DNA from: DATBGO01 sp963785765
GTDB lineage: Bacteria > Actinomycetota > Actinomycetes > Streptosporangiales > Streptosporangiaceae
Reading direction: 5' to 3'
Length of the DNA: 64,000 nucleotides
NCBI GenBank assembly: GCA_963785765.1
Contig: CAWAWM010000008.1
Coordinates: 248,001 to 312,000, forward strand
Part shown: positions 1-8,828 of the stretch, in pieces
Layout of the letters: each line of letters opens with the position of its first letter
How positions within the stretch are numbered: position 1 is the first letter of the stretch
The notes under the pieces: generated by a model
The model's database searches: none
What the model was told of the DNA's origin: nothing
The model's input: the letters and a program-made list of their open reading frames with translations, nothing else
Made by a program: the position numbers and the translations under genes

Positions 1-900
1 GCCGACCGATCCGACGCCGACGACCTTGCGCGCGAAATCGCCGAAGTAGTAACGGCGCAGCACCTCGCGCCGGTCCTCGTCCATGGTCTGCTGGTAGAGC
101 GCGACGGCGCTGCGCAGCTCCTCGAGGACGCTTGGATAGAGCTCGATAGGAAAGCGGACGATGACCGGATGGGCCGGCCGGATCCGGTACTGCCCCTCCA
201 CCTGATCGCACATCTTCAGGAACGCCTTCAGGCTGGTGCGGCGCTGCGCCTTGGCGATGTCCCGGTGGCGGCGGCGCACGGCCTCCTTCGGCTGGAGCGA
301 GTCGAAGAGCCTGCTCACTTCCTCGATATCGATTCTCGAGTACCAGACATTCAGGAACCGCATCGAGGCGTAGCTCGCCATCTGGGTCCGATAGCTGCGG
401 ACGGCCAGCCGGGCCGCCGTGCGCGCATCGCGGTCCGGGAAGCCGTTGTCCCTGGTCGCGACCGCGAAGCTAGCCGCCAGCCGCTTGACGTCCCAGTCGA
501 ACGGGGCCGGCAGCGTCTCATCGAAGTCGTTGACGTCGAAGACCATCCGCCGGTCGGGCGCCGCGAACATGCCGAAGTTCAGCAGGTGCGCGTCACCGCA
601 GGCCTGCACGCGGATATCGGTCGTGGGCGCGTGCGCCAGATCCCACGCCATCGGTGCCGCCGCGCCGCGGAAATAGGCGAACGGCGATGCCGCCATGCGT
701 CCGTAGCGGATCGGTATCAGGTCCCGTACCCGGGTCTTGGCCTGCTCCTCGAGGATGGCGACCGGGTCGGGCCTGTCCTGCGGAGGAGCCCACTGCGCGT
801 GGCTCGAGCGGGGCACCGCCGTGCGCCGTTCGCGCCCGCGGAGCCGCCACTCCTGCGGCGTCAGGATCTCGTGCGGCGGGGCGAGAACACCCGGAGACAT
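1..900 (-). CDS. DUF2252 family protein (5' part, cut by window edge)
   Basis: The frame is open from the ATG at 900 down to base 1, giving 300 residues with no stop, so the 3' end lies outside the window. The protein starts MSPGVLAPPHEILTP. It contains RIRYGRM-like and YFRGAA segments, then GDAHLLNFG and DVNDFDETL, which are hallmark motifs of DUF2252, a family distantly related to kinase-like phosphotransferases. Family members usually have about 430-460 residues, so roughly a third is missing. The biochemical role of DUF2252 is not established. The motif block GDAH..N.G followed by D.NDFDE is what I would expect of a metal/ATP site, but that is inference. It is transcribed leftward, and the next gene upstream is a membrane protein on the same strand. 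Confidence 0.85.
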   Translation of the reverse strand, partial: MSPGVLAPPHEILTPQEWRLRGRERRTAVPRSSHAQWAPPQDRPDPVAILEEQAKTRVRDLIPIRYGRMAASPFAYFRGAAAPMAWDLAHAPTTDIRVQACGDAHLLNFGMFAAPDRRMVFDVNDFDETLPAPFDWDVKRLAASFAVATRDNGFPDRDARTAARLAVRSYRTQMASYASMRFLNVWYSRIDIEEVSRLFDSLQPKEAVRRRHRDIAKAQRRTSLKAFLKMCDQVEGQYRIRPAHPVIVRFPIELYPSVLEELRSAVALYQQTMDEDRREVLRRYYFGDFARKVVGVGSVG

Positions 901-1075
901 TCTGCTCACTAGGTCACCTGCCCCCGATCGTGACCGCTGACCGGCAGCTCGCTGCCGCCCGGCGGTCCAGAACCGGCCCGCGACGGTCTCTGGACCTCAT
1001 CACAACTGAACCTTAGGACGGTGGCGGCGTCACGGATAGTCCCAAAGCGGACGCGGCGGCACAGCAGGGCCCCGA

Positions 1076-1798
1076 TCAACTCGGGAGCCCCGGCTGGCGC
1101 AGGATCAACACGATCGAGACGATCAGCAGCACGGAGCCGAACGTGACCAGCGCATACCGGACGCCAGGCAGCTTGAACGAGCTGCCGATGCCCACCAGGA
1201 ACAGCACCGCGGCCAGGAACACCGTGATCCGGACGAAGTTGTCGCCGGTGAGCGCGGCGTCGTTGCCCGTGTTGAACTTCGCGTTGGCCTGATTGTCGAG
1301 CGCGTTGGCCTGCGCCTGCGCCGGCAGCTTGTACTGGGGCATATAGGTCGGGCCGGGCGGGGCATGCGGGTTGTGCAGCGGGTTGGTGGCCAGCCAGGCG
1401 TCGAAGGCGACCCGGAACTGGGGCCGGAACCGGCGGATGGCGATCGCCTCCTTCTGCGGGCTGTTCAGGGTGAACGCGATGAACCACGCGTTGAAGGTGG
1501 CGGCATCGAAATTGCGGAGCGAGATGGCGGTGAGGTCGTCCCGGGTGGCGAGGTTGCGCAGGGTCGAGGACTGGGCGATGTCGACGCGGGACGCGGTGCC
1601 CCACTTGGCCGCCGAGTACCCGGCCCAGGCCGCCGTCAGGGTGACGAGCGCCAGCAGCACCGCCTCGCAGATCTGCACGATCCGCGAGTGCCGGTCTTCG
1701 GCCTTGGCCTGACTTTCCGCCTCGGTCTGCTCGTGCATCTGCTCGCCATGCTCGTGCAGTTTCTTGCCAGCTTCGATCGGGTTCAGTCCCTCGCTCAT
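1076..1798 (-). CDS. Small integral membrane protein of unknown function
   Basis: This 240-residue protein starts MSEGLNPIEAGKK. A charged, probably helical N-terminus (residues 8-40, rich in E, H, K, Q) precedes a first membrane helix at about 42-66. A soluble region of about 110 residues follows, and two further helices lie near 187-207 and 212-235. The soluble central loop contains NFDAATFNAWF and an Asn/Ala-rich stretch. The topology resembles DUF4337-like membrane proteins, but I would not assign a family firmly. It reads leftward and is divergent from the glucosidase gene. No catalytic motif is visible. Confidence 0.7.
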   Translation of the reverse strand: MSEGLNPIEAGKKLHEHGEQMHEQTEAESQAKAEDRHSRIVQICEAVLLALVTLTAAWAGYSAAKWGTASRVDIAQSSTLRNLATRDDLTAISLRNFDAATFNAWFIAFTLNSPQKEAIAIRRFRPQFRVAFDAWLATNPLHNPHAPPGPTYMPQYKLPAQAQANALDNQANAKFNTGNDAALTGDNFVRITVFLAAVLFLVGIGSSFKLPGVRYALVTFGSVLLIVSIVLILRQPGLPS

Positions 1799-1997
1799 CA
1801 GCGCACCTCAGCTCGGCCGACGGGGCTAAACGATCATATCTGCGATGCCGTCACGACAGCGCGGCTGCTGGGGGCAGGCCCGGATCCGCCAGCCGTTCGT
1901 TACCTCCCGTTCAGCTCCGATACATCACAATGAATACGGAACTGGCTAGAGTCGGCGGTGCCGGTCCTGCCCGGGCCTGCGGGGCGGAGATGGCGCG

Positions 1998-4760
1998 ATG
2001 AAGTTCACGGCCGAGGGACAGCGCCTGGCGGCGGCCGATGACCGGGGCGTCCGGTGGCGCCGGTGGGGGCCGTACCTGAGCGATCGCCAGTGGGGAACGG
2101 TCCGCGAGGACTACAGCGACAACGGCGATGCGTGGAGTTACTTCACCCACGACCAGGCCCGGTCCCGGGCCTACCGGTGGGGGGAGGACGGCATCGCGGG
2201 CGTCAGCGACGATCAGCAGCACCTGTGCCTGTCACTGGCCCTGTGGAACGGTGCCGACCCGATCCTGAAGGAGCGGTTCTTCGGCCTGACCAACGCGGAG
2301 GGCAACCACGGCGAGGACGTCAAGGAGTACTACTTCCATCTTGACAACACTCCCACCCACTCCTACATGCGGATGCTCTACAAGTACCCGCAGGCCGCCT
2401 ATCCCTACGAGGACCTGGTGGCCACCAGTCGCCAGCGATCGCGCACCGAGTTCGAGTACGAGCTGCTGGACACCGGGGTGTTCGCCGGGGACCGGTACTT
2501 CGACGTCGAGGTGGAGTGGGCGAAGGCCGATCCGGAGGATCTTGTCGCGCTGGTCACAGTGACCAACCGCGGGCCGGCTGACGCTCCGCTCGACGTGCTG
2601 GCCACCATCTGGTTCCGTAACACCTGGGCGCCCGAGGCTACGGCGGAACCTCCGGTCCTGGCCGCCGACGGACCGGGCCGGATCGTGGCGACCCACGCCG
2701 CGCTCGGCCAGCGGGTGCTGTCGGTCGACCCCGGCGCCGAGTGCCTGTTCACCGAGAACGAGACCAACAACAGCCGCCTTTTCGGCGGCCAGAACCGCAC
2801 GCCGTTCGTGAAAGATGGCATCGACGAGTACGTGGTGCACGGCCGGGCTGGCGCCGTGAACCCCGCTCGCACCGGCACCAAGGCGGCCGTCCGGCACCGG
2901 CTGATGGTTCCCGCGGGCGGCTCCAGGACCATCCGCTGGCGCCTTCGCCCCGCCGACGCCGAGATCGCGGCAGGCGGCGAGCTGGGCGCCGCCGCCGATG
3001 CGGTCGTGGCCAGGCGCCGCGCCGAGGCCGACGAGTTCTACCTGGCCATCACCCCGCCTGACGTCGATGCCGACGGAGCCCTGATCATGCGGCGGGCCCT
3101 GGCCGGGATGCTGTGGAGCAAGCAGTTCTACTACTTCGATCTCGACAAGTGGCTGCGGGAGCACCGGGGGCACCCGCTGCGGGCTCCGGAACGGGCTGAC
3201 GTCCGCAACCGGCAGTGGTTTCACATGCAGAACGGGCACATTCTCTCGATGCCCGACTGCTGGGAATATCCCTGGTACGCGGCCTGGGACCTGGCCTTCC
3301 ACTGCGTGCCGCTGAGCATGGTCGATCCCGCCTTCACCCGCGGGCAGATCGAGCTCATGCTCAGCGACGTGTACCTGCACCCCAGCGGGCAGATCCCGGC
3401 CTACGAGTGGAACTTCGGTGACGTCAATCCGCCGGTGCACGCCTGGGCCACCCTGTTCGCCTTCGCGGCCGGCCCGGGCCAGCGCACCGAGCAGCAAACG
3501 GACTTCCTCCGCGACGCGTTCAAGAAGCTGATGCTGAACTTCTCGTGGTGGCTCAACCGCAAGGACCCGGCCGGACGCAGCCTGTTCGAGGGCGGCTTCC
3601 TGGGCCTGGACAATATCGGCGTATTCGACCGCAGCGCCCCGCTGCCCACCGGCGGTCACCTCGAACAGGCCGACGGCACCGCCTGGATGGCGCTGTTCAG
3701 CCAGAACATGCTCGACCTGGCCCTGATCCTGTCGGAGGTCGATCCGAGCTACGAGGACCTCGCCCTGAAATTCGTCCAGCATTTCTTCTGGATCGCCGCC
3801 GCCATGGACAAGGTGGGCCAGTCCGATGACGAGATGTGGGACGAAGCGGACGGATTCTTCTACGACGTGCTCAGGCTGCCCGACGGTTCAGCCACCCGGC
3901 TGCGGGTCCGCTCGATGGTGGGGCTGATCCCGCTGTGCGCCGTCTCGACCATCTCCGCCGAGGCCATCGAGCGCTTCCCCAGCCTGGCGGCCCGGGCCCG
4001 GGCCAATTACGAGCGCTACGCTGACCTGCTGGGCGGCGCGGCCGACCCGCTGGTGCCCGGGGTGGCGGGCCGGCACCTGCTGTCGGTCCTGGACGAGCCG
4101 AAGCTGCGCAAGGTCCTGGCCCGCATGCTCGACGAGAACCGCTTCTTCAGCCCGCACGGGATCCGGTCCCTGTCCCGGGGCCACCTGGACGACCCGTTCG
4201 TTTTCACCGTGCACGCCGAGCAGTACCGGGTCCAGTACCTGCCGGCCGAGTCCGACACCGGCATGTTCGGCGGCAATTCCAACTGGCGCGGCCCGGTCTG
4301 GTTCCCTATCAACCTGCTGATCGTCCGGGCGCTCCTGCAGTACTACCTCTACTACGGCGACGACTTCACCATCGAATGTCCCACCGGTTCGGGACGCCAG
4401 CTGACGCTGTACGAGGTGGCCAGGGAGATCTCCGACCGGCTCATCTCGATCTTCCGGCGCGACGGTACCGGCCGCCGGCCTGTCTACGGGGGAATGGCCA
4501 CCTTCCAGGACGACCCGCACTGGCGCGACCTGCTGCTGTTCCACGAGTACTTCCACGGCGACAACGGAGCGGGCCTCGGGGCCAGCCACCAGACCGGCTG
4601 GACCGGCGCCGTGGCCCGCCTCATCCAGCTGTTCGGCTCGGTCGGGGCCGCCGAGATGCTGCACGGGCCGCCGTTCCCGCTCGCGCATCCCTACCAGCCG
4701 CGCCAGGCCCCGCAGGCCGCCGCGTCCAGCCCACCGCAAGCCAGCGCCGCGGGCAGCTGA
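1998..4760 (+). CDS. GH63-type glucosidase (MGH1-like glycoside hydrolase)
   Basis: This cytoplasmic protein of 920 residues has no signal peptide. The N-terminal half is a beta-rich domain and the C-terminal half an alpha/alpha-barrel, as in glucosidases of family GH63 (mannosyl-oligosaccharide glucosidase and mannosylglycerate-hydrolase relatives). Visible hallmarks are WEYPWYAAWD in the middle, DGTAWMALFSQNM, and NSNWRGPVWFP near residue 756, followed by HQTGWTG close to the C-terminus. The length fits the bacterial family of about 880-920 residues. The likely role is hydrolysis of an alpha-glucoside or compatible solute such as a glucosyl- or mannosylglycerate type sugar; the exact substrate cannot be read from sequence. 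The ATG follows a short purine-rich stretch (GGGGCGGAGATGG). The C-terminal 25 residues are Ala/Pro/Gln-rich and probably disordered. Confidence 0.85.
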   Translation: MKFTAEGQRLAAADDRGVRWRRWGPYLSDRQWGTVREDYSDNGDAWSYFTHDQARSRAYRWGEDGIAGVSDDQQHLCLSLALWNGADPILKERFFGLTNAEGNHGEDVKEYYFHLDNTPTHSYMRMLYKYPQAAYPYEDLVATSRQRSRTEFEYELLDTGVFAGDRYFDVEVEWAKADPEDLVALVTVTNRGPADAPLDVLATIWFRNTWAPEATAEPPVLAADGPGRIVATHAALGQRVLSVDPGAECLFTENETNNSRLFGGQNRTPFVKDGIDEYVVHGRAGAVNPARTGTKAAVRHRLMVPAGGSRTIRWRLRPADAEIAAGGELGAAADAVVARRRAEADEFYLAITPPDVDADGALIMRRALAGMLWSKQFYYFDLDKWLREHRGHPLRAPERADVRNRQWFHMQNGHILSMPDCWEYPWYAAWDLAFHCVPLSMVDPAFTRGQIELMLSDVYLHPSGQIPAYEWNFGDVNPPVHAWATLFAFAAGPGQRTEQQTDFLRDAFKKLMLNFSWWLNRKDPAGRSLFEGGFLGLDNIGVFDRSAPLPTGGHLEQADGTAWMALFSQNMLDLALILSEVDPSYEDLALKFVQHFFWIAAAMDKVGQSDDEMWDEADGFFYDVLRLPDGSATRLRVRSMVGLIPLCAVSTISAEAIERFPSLAARARANYERYADLLGGAADPLVPGVAGRHLLSVLDEPKLRKVLARMLDENRFFSPHGIRSLSRGHLDDPFVFTVHAEQYRVQYLPAESDTGMFGGNSNWRGPVWFPINLLIVRALLQYYLYYGDDFTIECPTGSGRQLTLYEVAREISDRLISIFRRDGTGRRPVYGGMATFQDDPHWRDLLLFHEYFHGDNGAGLGASHQTGWTGAVARLIQLFGSVGAAEMLHGPPFPLAHPYQPRQAPQAAASSPPQASAAGS

Positions 4761-4778
4761 CCCGGTCGGCCCGAGCCG

Positions 4779-5648
4779 TCACGAGCTGACTGGTCTGGCC
4801 GGGGTGAAATCCTGCGGCGCCGTTCGCGACAACACGGTGACGCCGACGGCCAGGACGGCGAAGGCCAGCGCGGCGATGGCGATCTTCACGGGGCTGTCGG
4901 TGAAGCGCTCGTCGAACAGCCAGACGCTCAGCGCAATGCTGGCGAACGGGTTGACGATGACCAGCAGCGGCTGGGACACGCTCAACGGCCCGACGTGCAG
5001 CGCGGCCTGCTCCAGCAGCGTGCCGGTGATCGCGGCGGCGGCCAGCGCGTACACCGGCCAGCTGGTGAACAGGGCGCCCAGTCCGGACGACGCGAGCGTG
5101 TCGGTGGCCGTCTTGATGAAGGTGGCCATCAAGGCCCAGGCCAGCGCGGCCGCCACGGCAAAGCCGGTGGTGCGGCGCACGGGTGAGCCCCGCATCCCGA
5201 GCAGGGACAGCAGGGCGATGGCCCCGCCGAACGCCGCCAGGGCTGACAGCCATTCCGCGGTCTCGGGAGCGGACCGGCCGCCCATCGGCTCGGCCATGGT
5301 CAGGAACACGGCCAGCGCCACGCAGACGACCAGCACGGCGGCCCACGCGGCGGGTGCCACGTCCTGCCTGATCCACACCCGGCGCAGCACGAGAACGAAG
5401 ACCAGCTCGGTGACCAGGATGGGCTGCACCACCGACAGCTCTCCGAAGTTGAGGGCGACGGCCTGAAAGGCGAACCCGCCCACCGCCGCGACCCAGCCGA
5501 ACAGCCACAGCGGCTGCCGGAACAGGTAGGGGACCAGGCGCCAGCCCTTCTCCCGCTTCGGGGCGCTGACACTCGCCCAGTGCTGCGTGAAGACGTTGAC
5601 CGCGTTGGCGAACGCGGCGGCCAGGGCGAACAGCACCGTGAGGGTCAT
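4779..5648 (-). CDS. DMT-superfamily transporter (EamA-like)
   Basis: This protein of 289 residues consists almost entirely of hydrophobic helices, about nine or ten, beginning MTLTVLFALAAAFANAVN. The two halves resemble each other, as in drug/metabolite transporters. The first half has FQAVALNFGELSVVQPIL and the second has LEQAALHVGPLSVSQPLLV, the typical repeated alternation of a conserved hinge before a VQP/SQP turn. Substrates of this actinobacterial subgroup are unknown. It converges on the glucosidase gene with 18 bp between the stops. A clear paralogue lies at 58642-59553 in the same window, where it faces a MarR regulator; this copy has no adjacent regulator. Confidence 0.85.
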   Translation of the reverse strand: MTLTVLFALAAAFANAVNVFTQHWASVSAPKREKGWRLVPYLFRQPLWLFGWVAAVGGFAFQAVALNFGELSVVQPILVTELVFVLVLRRVWIRQDVAPAAWAAVLVVCVALAVFLTMAEPMGGRSAPETAEWLSALAAFGGAIALLSLLGMRGSPVRRTTGFAVAAALAWALMATFIKTATDTLASSGLGALFTSWPVYALAAAAITGTLLEQAALHVGPLSVSQPLLVIVNPFASIALSVWLFDERFTDSPVKIAIAALAFAVLAVGVTVLSRTAPQDFTPARPVSS

Positions 5649-5779
5649 GCCCTAACCCTGTTCCCTCCGCCATCTCGCGACCCGCTCCAGGCTGCCGCCC
5701 GGGTCTGGCGGCATGGACCAGGACGGAGTTGACCCGGACCCAGGCACAGGCTAAGCCCCGAGCGCTGGCGTGGCCTCGC

Positions 5780-6028
5780 TCACCAGCCGATCGCCGTTCC
5801 GTAGGCCGCCCATTTCACCACTGTGGTGGGATCCTCTTCAGAAATTACTTCCGGTACCGCCACAAAACGGACACCTACCACGGCCTCGAAGTTGCTTCTT
5901 TGTGCCCACTCGGCCAGCGCGTCTCGCGCTGACCCAGGATTGGGATGCCCGCGGCTCGTCAATATCATCGCTCGATTTACCGCGCGATCCTGCGGTAGGC
6001 CCAGCGGGAGCGCATCGGTGGTTGACAT
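5780..6028 (-). CDS. YbjQ-like (heavy-metal-binding-domain family) small protein
   Basis: I start this at the ATG at 6028, giving 82 residues beginning MSTTDALPLGLPQDRAVN. The frame stays open upstream to 6244, but that part is Arg-rich and does not look like family sequence. The core has a TTD..P..... opening, then ARDALAEWAQ, FEAVVGVRF and a final WAAYGTAI. This order matches the small pentameric YbjQ fold, where the typical signature is NAVVGVR followed by YGTAV. The name heavy-metal-binding is historic and the function is unproven. No convincing Shine-Dalgarno sequence is seen. It is divergent from the Rpf-like gene. Confidence is moderate because it is short and degenerate compared with family consensus. 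Confidence 0.5.
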   Translation of the reverse strand: MSTTDALPLGLPQDRAVNRAMILTSRGHPNPGSARDALAEWAQRSNFEAVVGVRFVAVPEVISEEDPTTVVKWAAYGTAIGW

Positions 6029-6460
6029 GGGGATAACAGGCTCGGGCACCGGGCCAGTATCGCAGATGAAGCCGGAGGTGAGCGCGGCCGCCGCGCGCAG
6101 GTCCCCCGGCAGCACGGCCGCGGCCAGCGGCGGGCGCGCGAGAACCAGGGCACGGGGAGCGTGGCGAGTCTGGCGCGGCCGGCCGCGCCAGCGCCTTCGC
6201 TGGGCCCGGTGCTGTGAACTATAGCCCGCTATGACGAGAATCACCTTTAGGGCAGCAGGCCGTCAGCCAGGAATTATTGACGTGCCGGGATTTTCTGGTA
6301 TCCGCCCACGTGGGAGGCCCCTTCACGCTGTGGGGCCGCTCTGGAAACCGCAAGAACGGCCCGGCGAAAATGACCCGGCCGCGACCGCTAAACGACCGGG
6401 CTAAGTTGGCATCAAGGTTACCCGTGAGTAAGTTAAGAAATGAATGATCCGAACGGAAAT
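6029..6460. other. Long intergenic region with no recognised gene
   Basis: About 430 bases lie between the YbjQ-like gene and the structured leader of the Rpf-like gene. The left part stays open on the minus strand as an upstream extension of the YbjQ-like frame and may hold its promoter. The right part (about 6260-6460) has runs of A/T that are rare here, such as the stretch around 6421-6450 with AAGTTAAGAAATGAATGATCC. This would fit a transcription start region for the downstream gene. I looked for the conserved blocks of the ydaO c-di-AMP riboswitch and did not find them. Confidence 0.4.
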
Positions 6461-6533
6461 GAGGGCAGGATGGCGGACCCCTAACCCTGGCTGCGCCGTG
6501 ATGGCTGCGGATCCTGCTCTCTGCTAGAGAGGA
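6461..6533 (+). promoter_or_regulatory. Mutually exclusive hairpins over the ribosome binding site of the Rpf-like gene
   Basis: GAGGGCAGGAT at 6461-6471 can pair with ATCCTGCTCTC at 6511-6521, an 11-bp stem with one G-U pair enclosing 39 nt. The 3' arm overlaps CTCTCT at 6517-6522, which can instead pair with AGAGAG at 6526-6531 through a three-base loop. AGAGAGGA (6526-6533) is the only good Shine-Dalgarno sequence for the ATG at 6540. Formation of the long stem would therefore free the ribosome site, and its loss would allow the short hairpin to hide it. This is the logic of a translational switch. The ligand or trigger is unknown; it could also be a thermosensor or protein-binding leader. 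Confidence 0.5.
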
Positions 6534-6539
6534 TGATCC

Positions 6540-7115
6540 ATGATCTACCCGGCAGCAGTGCTATCGGTGGTTGAGGTTCATCGCGAAGCGGCCGCCAGGC
6601 CCCCGGCGGATTTCGTCGTGCACCGAGGCGATTCCCTGAGCAGAATCGCCACCAGATACCACATCGAATGGCCCGGGCTTTACGAAGCCAACCGGGCCGT
6701 CATCGGGGAGAACCCCAACCTGATCACCGCAGGGGAGCGGCTGCGCATCCCCTCGGCGGCGTCAGCAGCGCAGCTGGCCACCTCCTACCGGGCCCGCGCG
6801 ATTGTGGCGCTGCCCGCCGCGCCGGTGTCCGCGACCGCGGAGCCGGTAGCTGCTCAGGTCAGCTCAGCGGGGTCAGCCGCACCGGCGGGCTCCTTCCAGC
6901 AGTGCGTCATCTCCAGGGAGAGCGGCGGCGATGCCCAGGCCATGAACGGGAGCGGTCACTATGGCCTCTACCAGTTCAGTTTCTCGGCCTGGACCGCCGC
7001 CGGGGGCAGCGCGGCTGACTTCGGCAACGCGTCCGCTGCCGAGCAGAACCAGGTGTTCGCTACGGCCTACGCCCAGGACGGGACGTCACCATGGGCGCCC
7101 TACGACGGCTGCTGA
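6540..7115 (+). CDS. LysM plus resuscitation-promoting-factor-type muralytic enzyme
   Basis: The protein has 191 residues. A LysM peptidoglycan-binding domain spans about 24-71 (FVVHRGDSLSRIA to LRIP). An Ala/Pro/Ser linker follows, then an Rpf/transglycosylase-like domain at 119-191. The latter has CVISRESGGDAQAMN with catalytic Glu127, HYGLYQFS, and a final WAPYDGC; Cys122 and Cys191 are placed to form the usual Rpf disulfide. The likely role is cleavage of cell-wall glycan during growth or exit from dormancy. A stop codon at 6534-6536 lies just upstream in frame, so the start is fixed. Yet the N-terminus (MIYPAAVLSVVEVHREAAA) is a very short, weak signal peptide, which is odd for an enzyme that must reach the wall. 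Confidence 0.85.
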   Translation: MIYPAAVLSVVEVHREAAARPPADFVVHRGDSLSRIATRYHIEWPGLYEANRAVIGENPNLITAGERLRIPSAASAAQLATSYRARAIVALPAAPVSATAEPVAAQVSSAGSAAPAGSFQQCVISRESGGDAQAMNGSGHYGLYQFSFSAWTAAGGSAADFGNASAAEQNQVFATAYAQDGTSPWAPYDGC

Positions 7116-7176
7116 CGACCGGCAGGCCTGGCGGTCACCCGCCGGGCAATCCAGGTTGAGCAGGTAACTGCGTGCA

Positions 7177-7212
7177 GGCGACGACCGCAGGTCACAGACC
7201 GCGGTCGTCGCC
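7177..7212 (+). terminator. Hairpin terminator candidate after the Rpf-like gene
   Basis: GGCGACGACCGC at 7177-7188 and GCGGTCGTCGCC at 7201-7212 form a perfect 12-bp stem around a 12-nt loop, 61 bp after the stop codon. There is no U-tract, which is common for actinobacterial terminators. Confidence 0.6.
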
Positions 7213-7387
7213 GACGTCGGGGCTGCCGGGGTGCGATGCCCGGTTCCGGGAGAGTACGGTATGAGGATCCCGACTTACCAGATACCCGACTTTAGTCCAG
7301 GCTTTTATTCCAGCTTGTTAATCCGGTAATGGGAGCACGATGAATGAGTTCCGCAGCGCCCAGTGGTATTCCGGTACGGTCGCGTCC

Positions 7388-7904
7388 AAGATCCGGTGTA
7401 AATGACATGACGGGCGTAGGTTCCCTTCAAGACCGCCAAGCCATCGAAGGGAAGGACCTACGCCCATGCCTCACCCGAGTATCGCCTACCGAGCGCATCC
7501 GCGGCCACATCGATGAGCTGTTCGCCGCTGACCGGCCGCTGGGTCGCGTAACGGCTACCGGGAGATGACAGTCAAGACCACCGCCGGGCCGGTGACTTTG
7601 TCCCGGCCCAAGCTGCGCGGGGCGGCTGGGCGTTTGCCTCCCGGCTGTTCGGCAGCCACATGACCAGGACGAACGCGCTGGAGTCGGTCGGCCGCTTCCC
7701 GGCGAGACCAGCTGCCTCACCCTGGTCTGGGCCGTGCTCGACCGGGCCTCGGCCGGCTGGCGCGGCTTCATCATGACCGCCGAGGGCCTGCGGCTGCTGC
7801 AAGACCTGCGCCGCTCCCTGCTCGACCCGCCCCGCCCGCTCCGGCCCCAGCACGCCGTAGCCGAGCCCGGTGATCAACCAGGAACCATCACAGCCATCGC
7901 TTGA
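7388..7904 (+). mobile_element. Decayed IS256-family insertion sequence
   Basis: The relic spans an apparent left-end region (AAGATCCGGTGTAAATGACA near 7388), an inverted repeat just upstream of the transposase start (7412-7428 against 7446-7465, with a three-base bulge), and the remains of the transposase up to its stop at 7902-7904. No matching right terminal repeat or target duplication could be found, so it is unlikely to move. It separates the Rpf-like gene from the SDR gene. Confidence 0.7.
7466..7904 (+). pseudogene. IS256-family (mutator-type) transposase remnant
   Basis: Pieces of a transposase can be read in different frames. First comes ERIRGHIDELFAADRPLG (about 7490-7546). After a deletion come NGYREMTVKTTAGPVTLSRP and LRG. 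Then SRLFGSHMTRTNALES appears, and finally a C-terminal tail with GWRGFIMTAEGLRLLQDLRR ending in TGA. In intact IS256-type actinobacterial transposases of about 400 residues these blocks are separated by the catalytic core. Here the DDE region is missing, so at least one large internal deletion and several frameshifts have occurred. Confidence 0.75.
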
Positions 7905-7982
7905 CTAACAGCAGCCACGCTGGGCGGGGCCAGCGGTTCCCTGTCCCGCCCGGCCACGTCTCGTCCCCCCGGAAGGAAGGCC

Positions 7983-8813
7983 ATGGGCTTCGAAAACAAG
8001 ATCGCCATCGTGACCGGGGGAGGCGCCGGGATCGGCGAGGCGCTCTGCCGCGAGCTGGCGCGCCGCGGCGCGCGGGTCGTCGTGGCCGACATCAACGGCG
8101 ACGACGCCGACCGGGTGGCCACCGCCCTGGCAGGCGACGGCGAGCGGACCCAGGCGCGCCGCGTCGACGTGGCTGACGAGCAGGATGTCAGGCGCCTGGT
8201 CGAGGAGACCGCCGCCGCGCACGGGCGTCTGGACTACCTGTTCAACAACGCGGGCATCGCGATCGGGGGTGACGCCCGGGACCTGACTCCCGCCCAGTGG
8301 CAGCGCGTGCTGGACGTCGATCTGTACGGCGTCCTGCATGGCACGCTCGCCGCCTACCCGATCATGGTCAAGCAGGGGTCCGGCCACATCATCAACACCT
8401 CGTCAGCCACTGGCTTGCTGCCCCAGCCGATCAACGCCCCCTACTGCACGGCCAAGCACGCCATCGTGGGGCTCTCCCTCTCACTGCGCCTGGAGGGCGC
8501 CGACCTCGGGGTAAAAGTCAGCGCCGTCTGCCCCGGCTACGTGCGCACCAACATCTACCAGAACACGGTCCTGGCCGGCCTGCCCCGAGAACAGGCAGCC
8601 CGCAAACCGGTCAAGATGATCGAGGCCGCACAAGCCGCAGTACTGATCCTTGACGGCGTGGCGCGCAACCACGCGCTGATCCTCTTTCCCGGCTACGTGC
8701 GCTGGGCCTGGCGCGCATACCGCGTCTTCCCCGGCGCCGTCGAGCGGGTTTTCCTCACCCGGGTGAGGCAACTACGGAGATACCGGACAGCCTCAAACGG
8801 GACACCAGCATGA
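7983..8813 (+). CDS. Short-chain dehydrogenase/reductase (SDR)
   Basis: This is a 276-residue Rossmann-fold oxidoreductase. The nucleotide-binding motif TGGGAGIG is at 11-18, ADIN at 36-39 suggests how the cofactor ribose is held, NNAG is at 88-91, and the catalytic set is Ser140/141, Tyr154 and Lys158 (YCTAK). The C-terminus extends to about residue 260 with a basic, aromatic tail (RWAWRAYRVF) typical of SDRs acting on lipophilic or steroid-like substrates; the true substrate is unknown. A good AAGGAAGG ribosome site precedes the ATG. The gene follows the IS256 relic and is followed by gene scraps rather than by an intact pathway. Confidence 0.85.
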   Translation: MGFENKIAIVTGGGAGIGEALCRELARRGARVVVADINGDDADRVATALAGDGERTQARRVDVADEQDVRRLVEETAAAHGRLDYLFNNAGIAIGGDARDLTPAQWQRVLDVDLYGVLHGTLAAYPIMVKQGSGHIINTSSATGLLPQPINAPYCTAKHAIVGLSLSLRLEGADLGVKVSAVCPGYVRTNIYQNTVLAGLPREQAARKPVKMIEAAQAAVLILDGVARNHALILFPGYVRWAWRAYRVFPGAVERVFLTRVRQLRRYRTASNGTPA

Positions 8814-8828
8814 GCACGCCCAAGCTGT

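Noticed and set aside
6241..6540. ydaO/c-di-AMP riboswitch before the Rpf-like gene
   Set aside because: Context fits (wall-hydrolase gene in an actinomycete), but the conserved blocks such as GGGGAACC/GGGGUGAAUC and the GUCAGCUAAC-type end could not be found; only the competing hairpins were kept.
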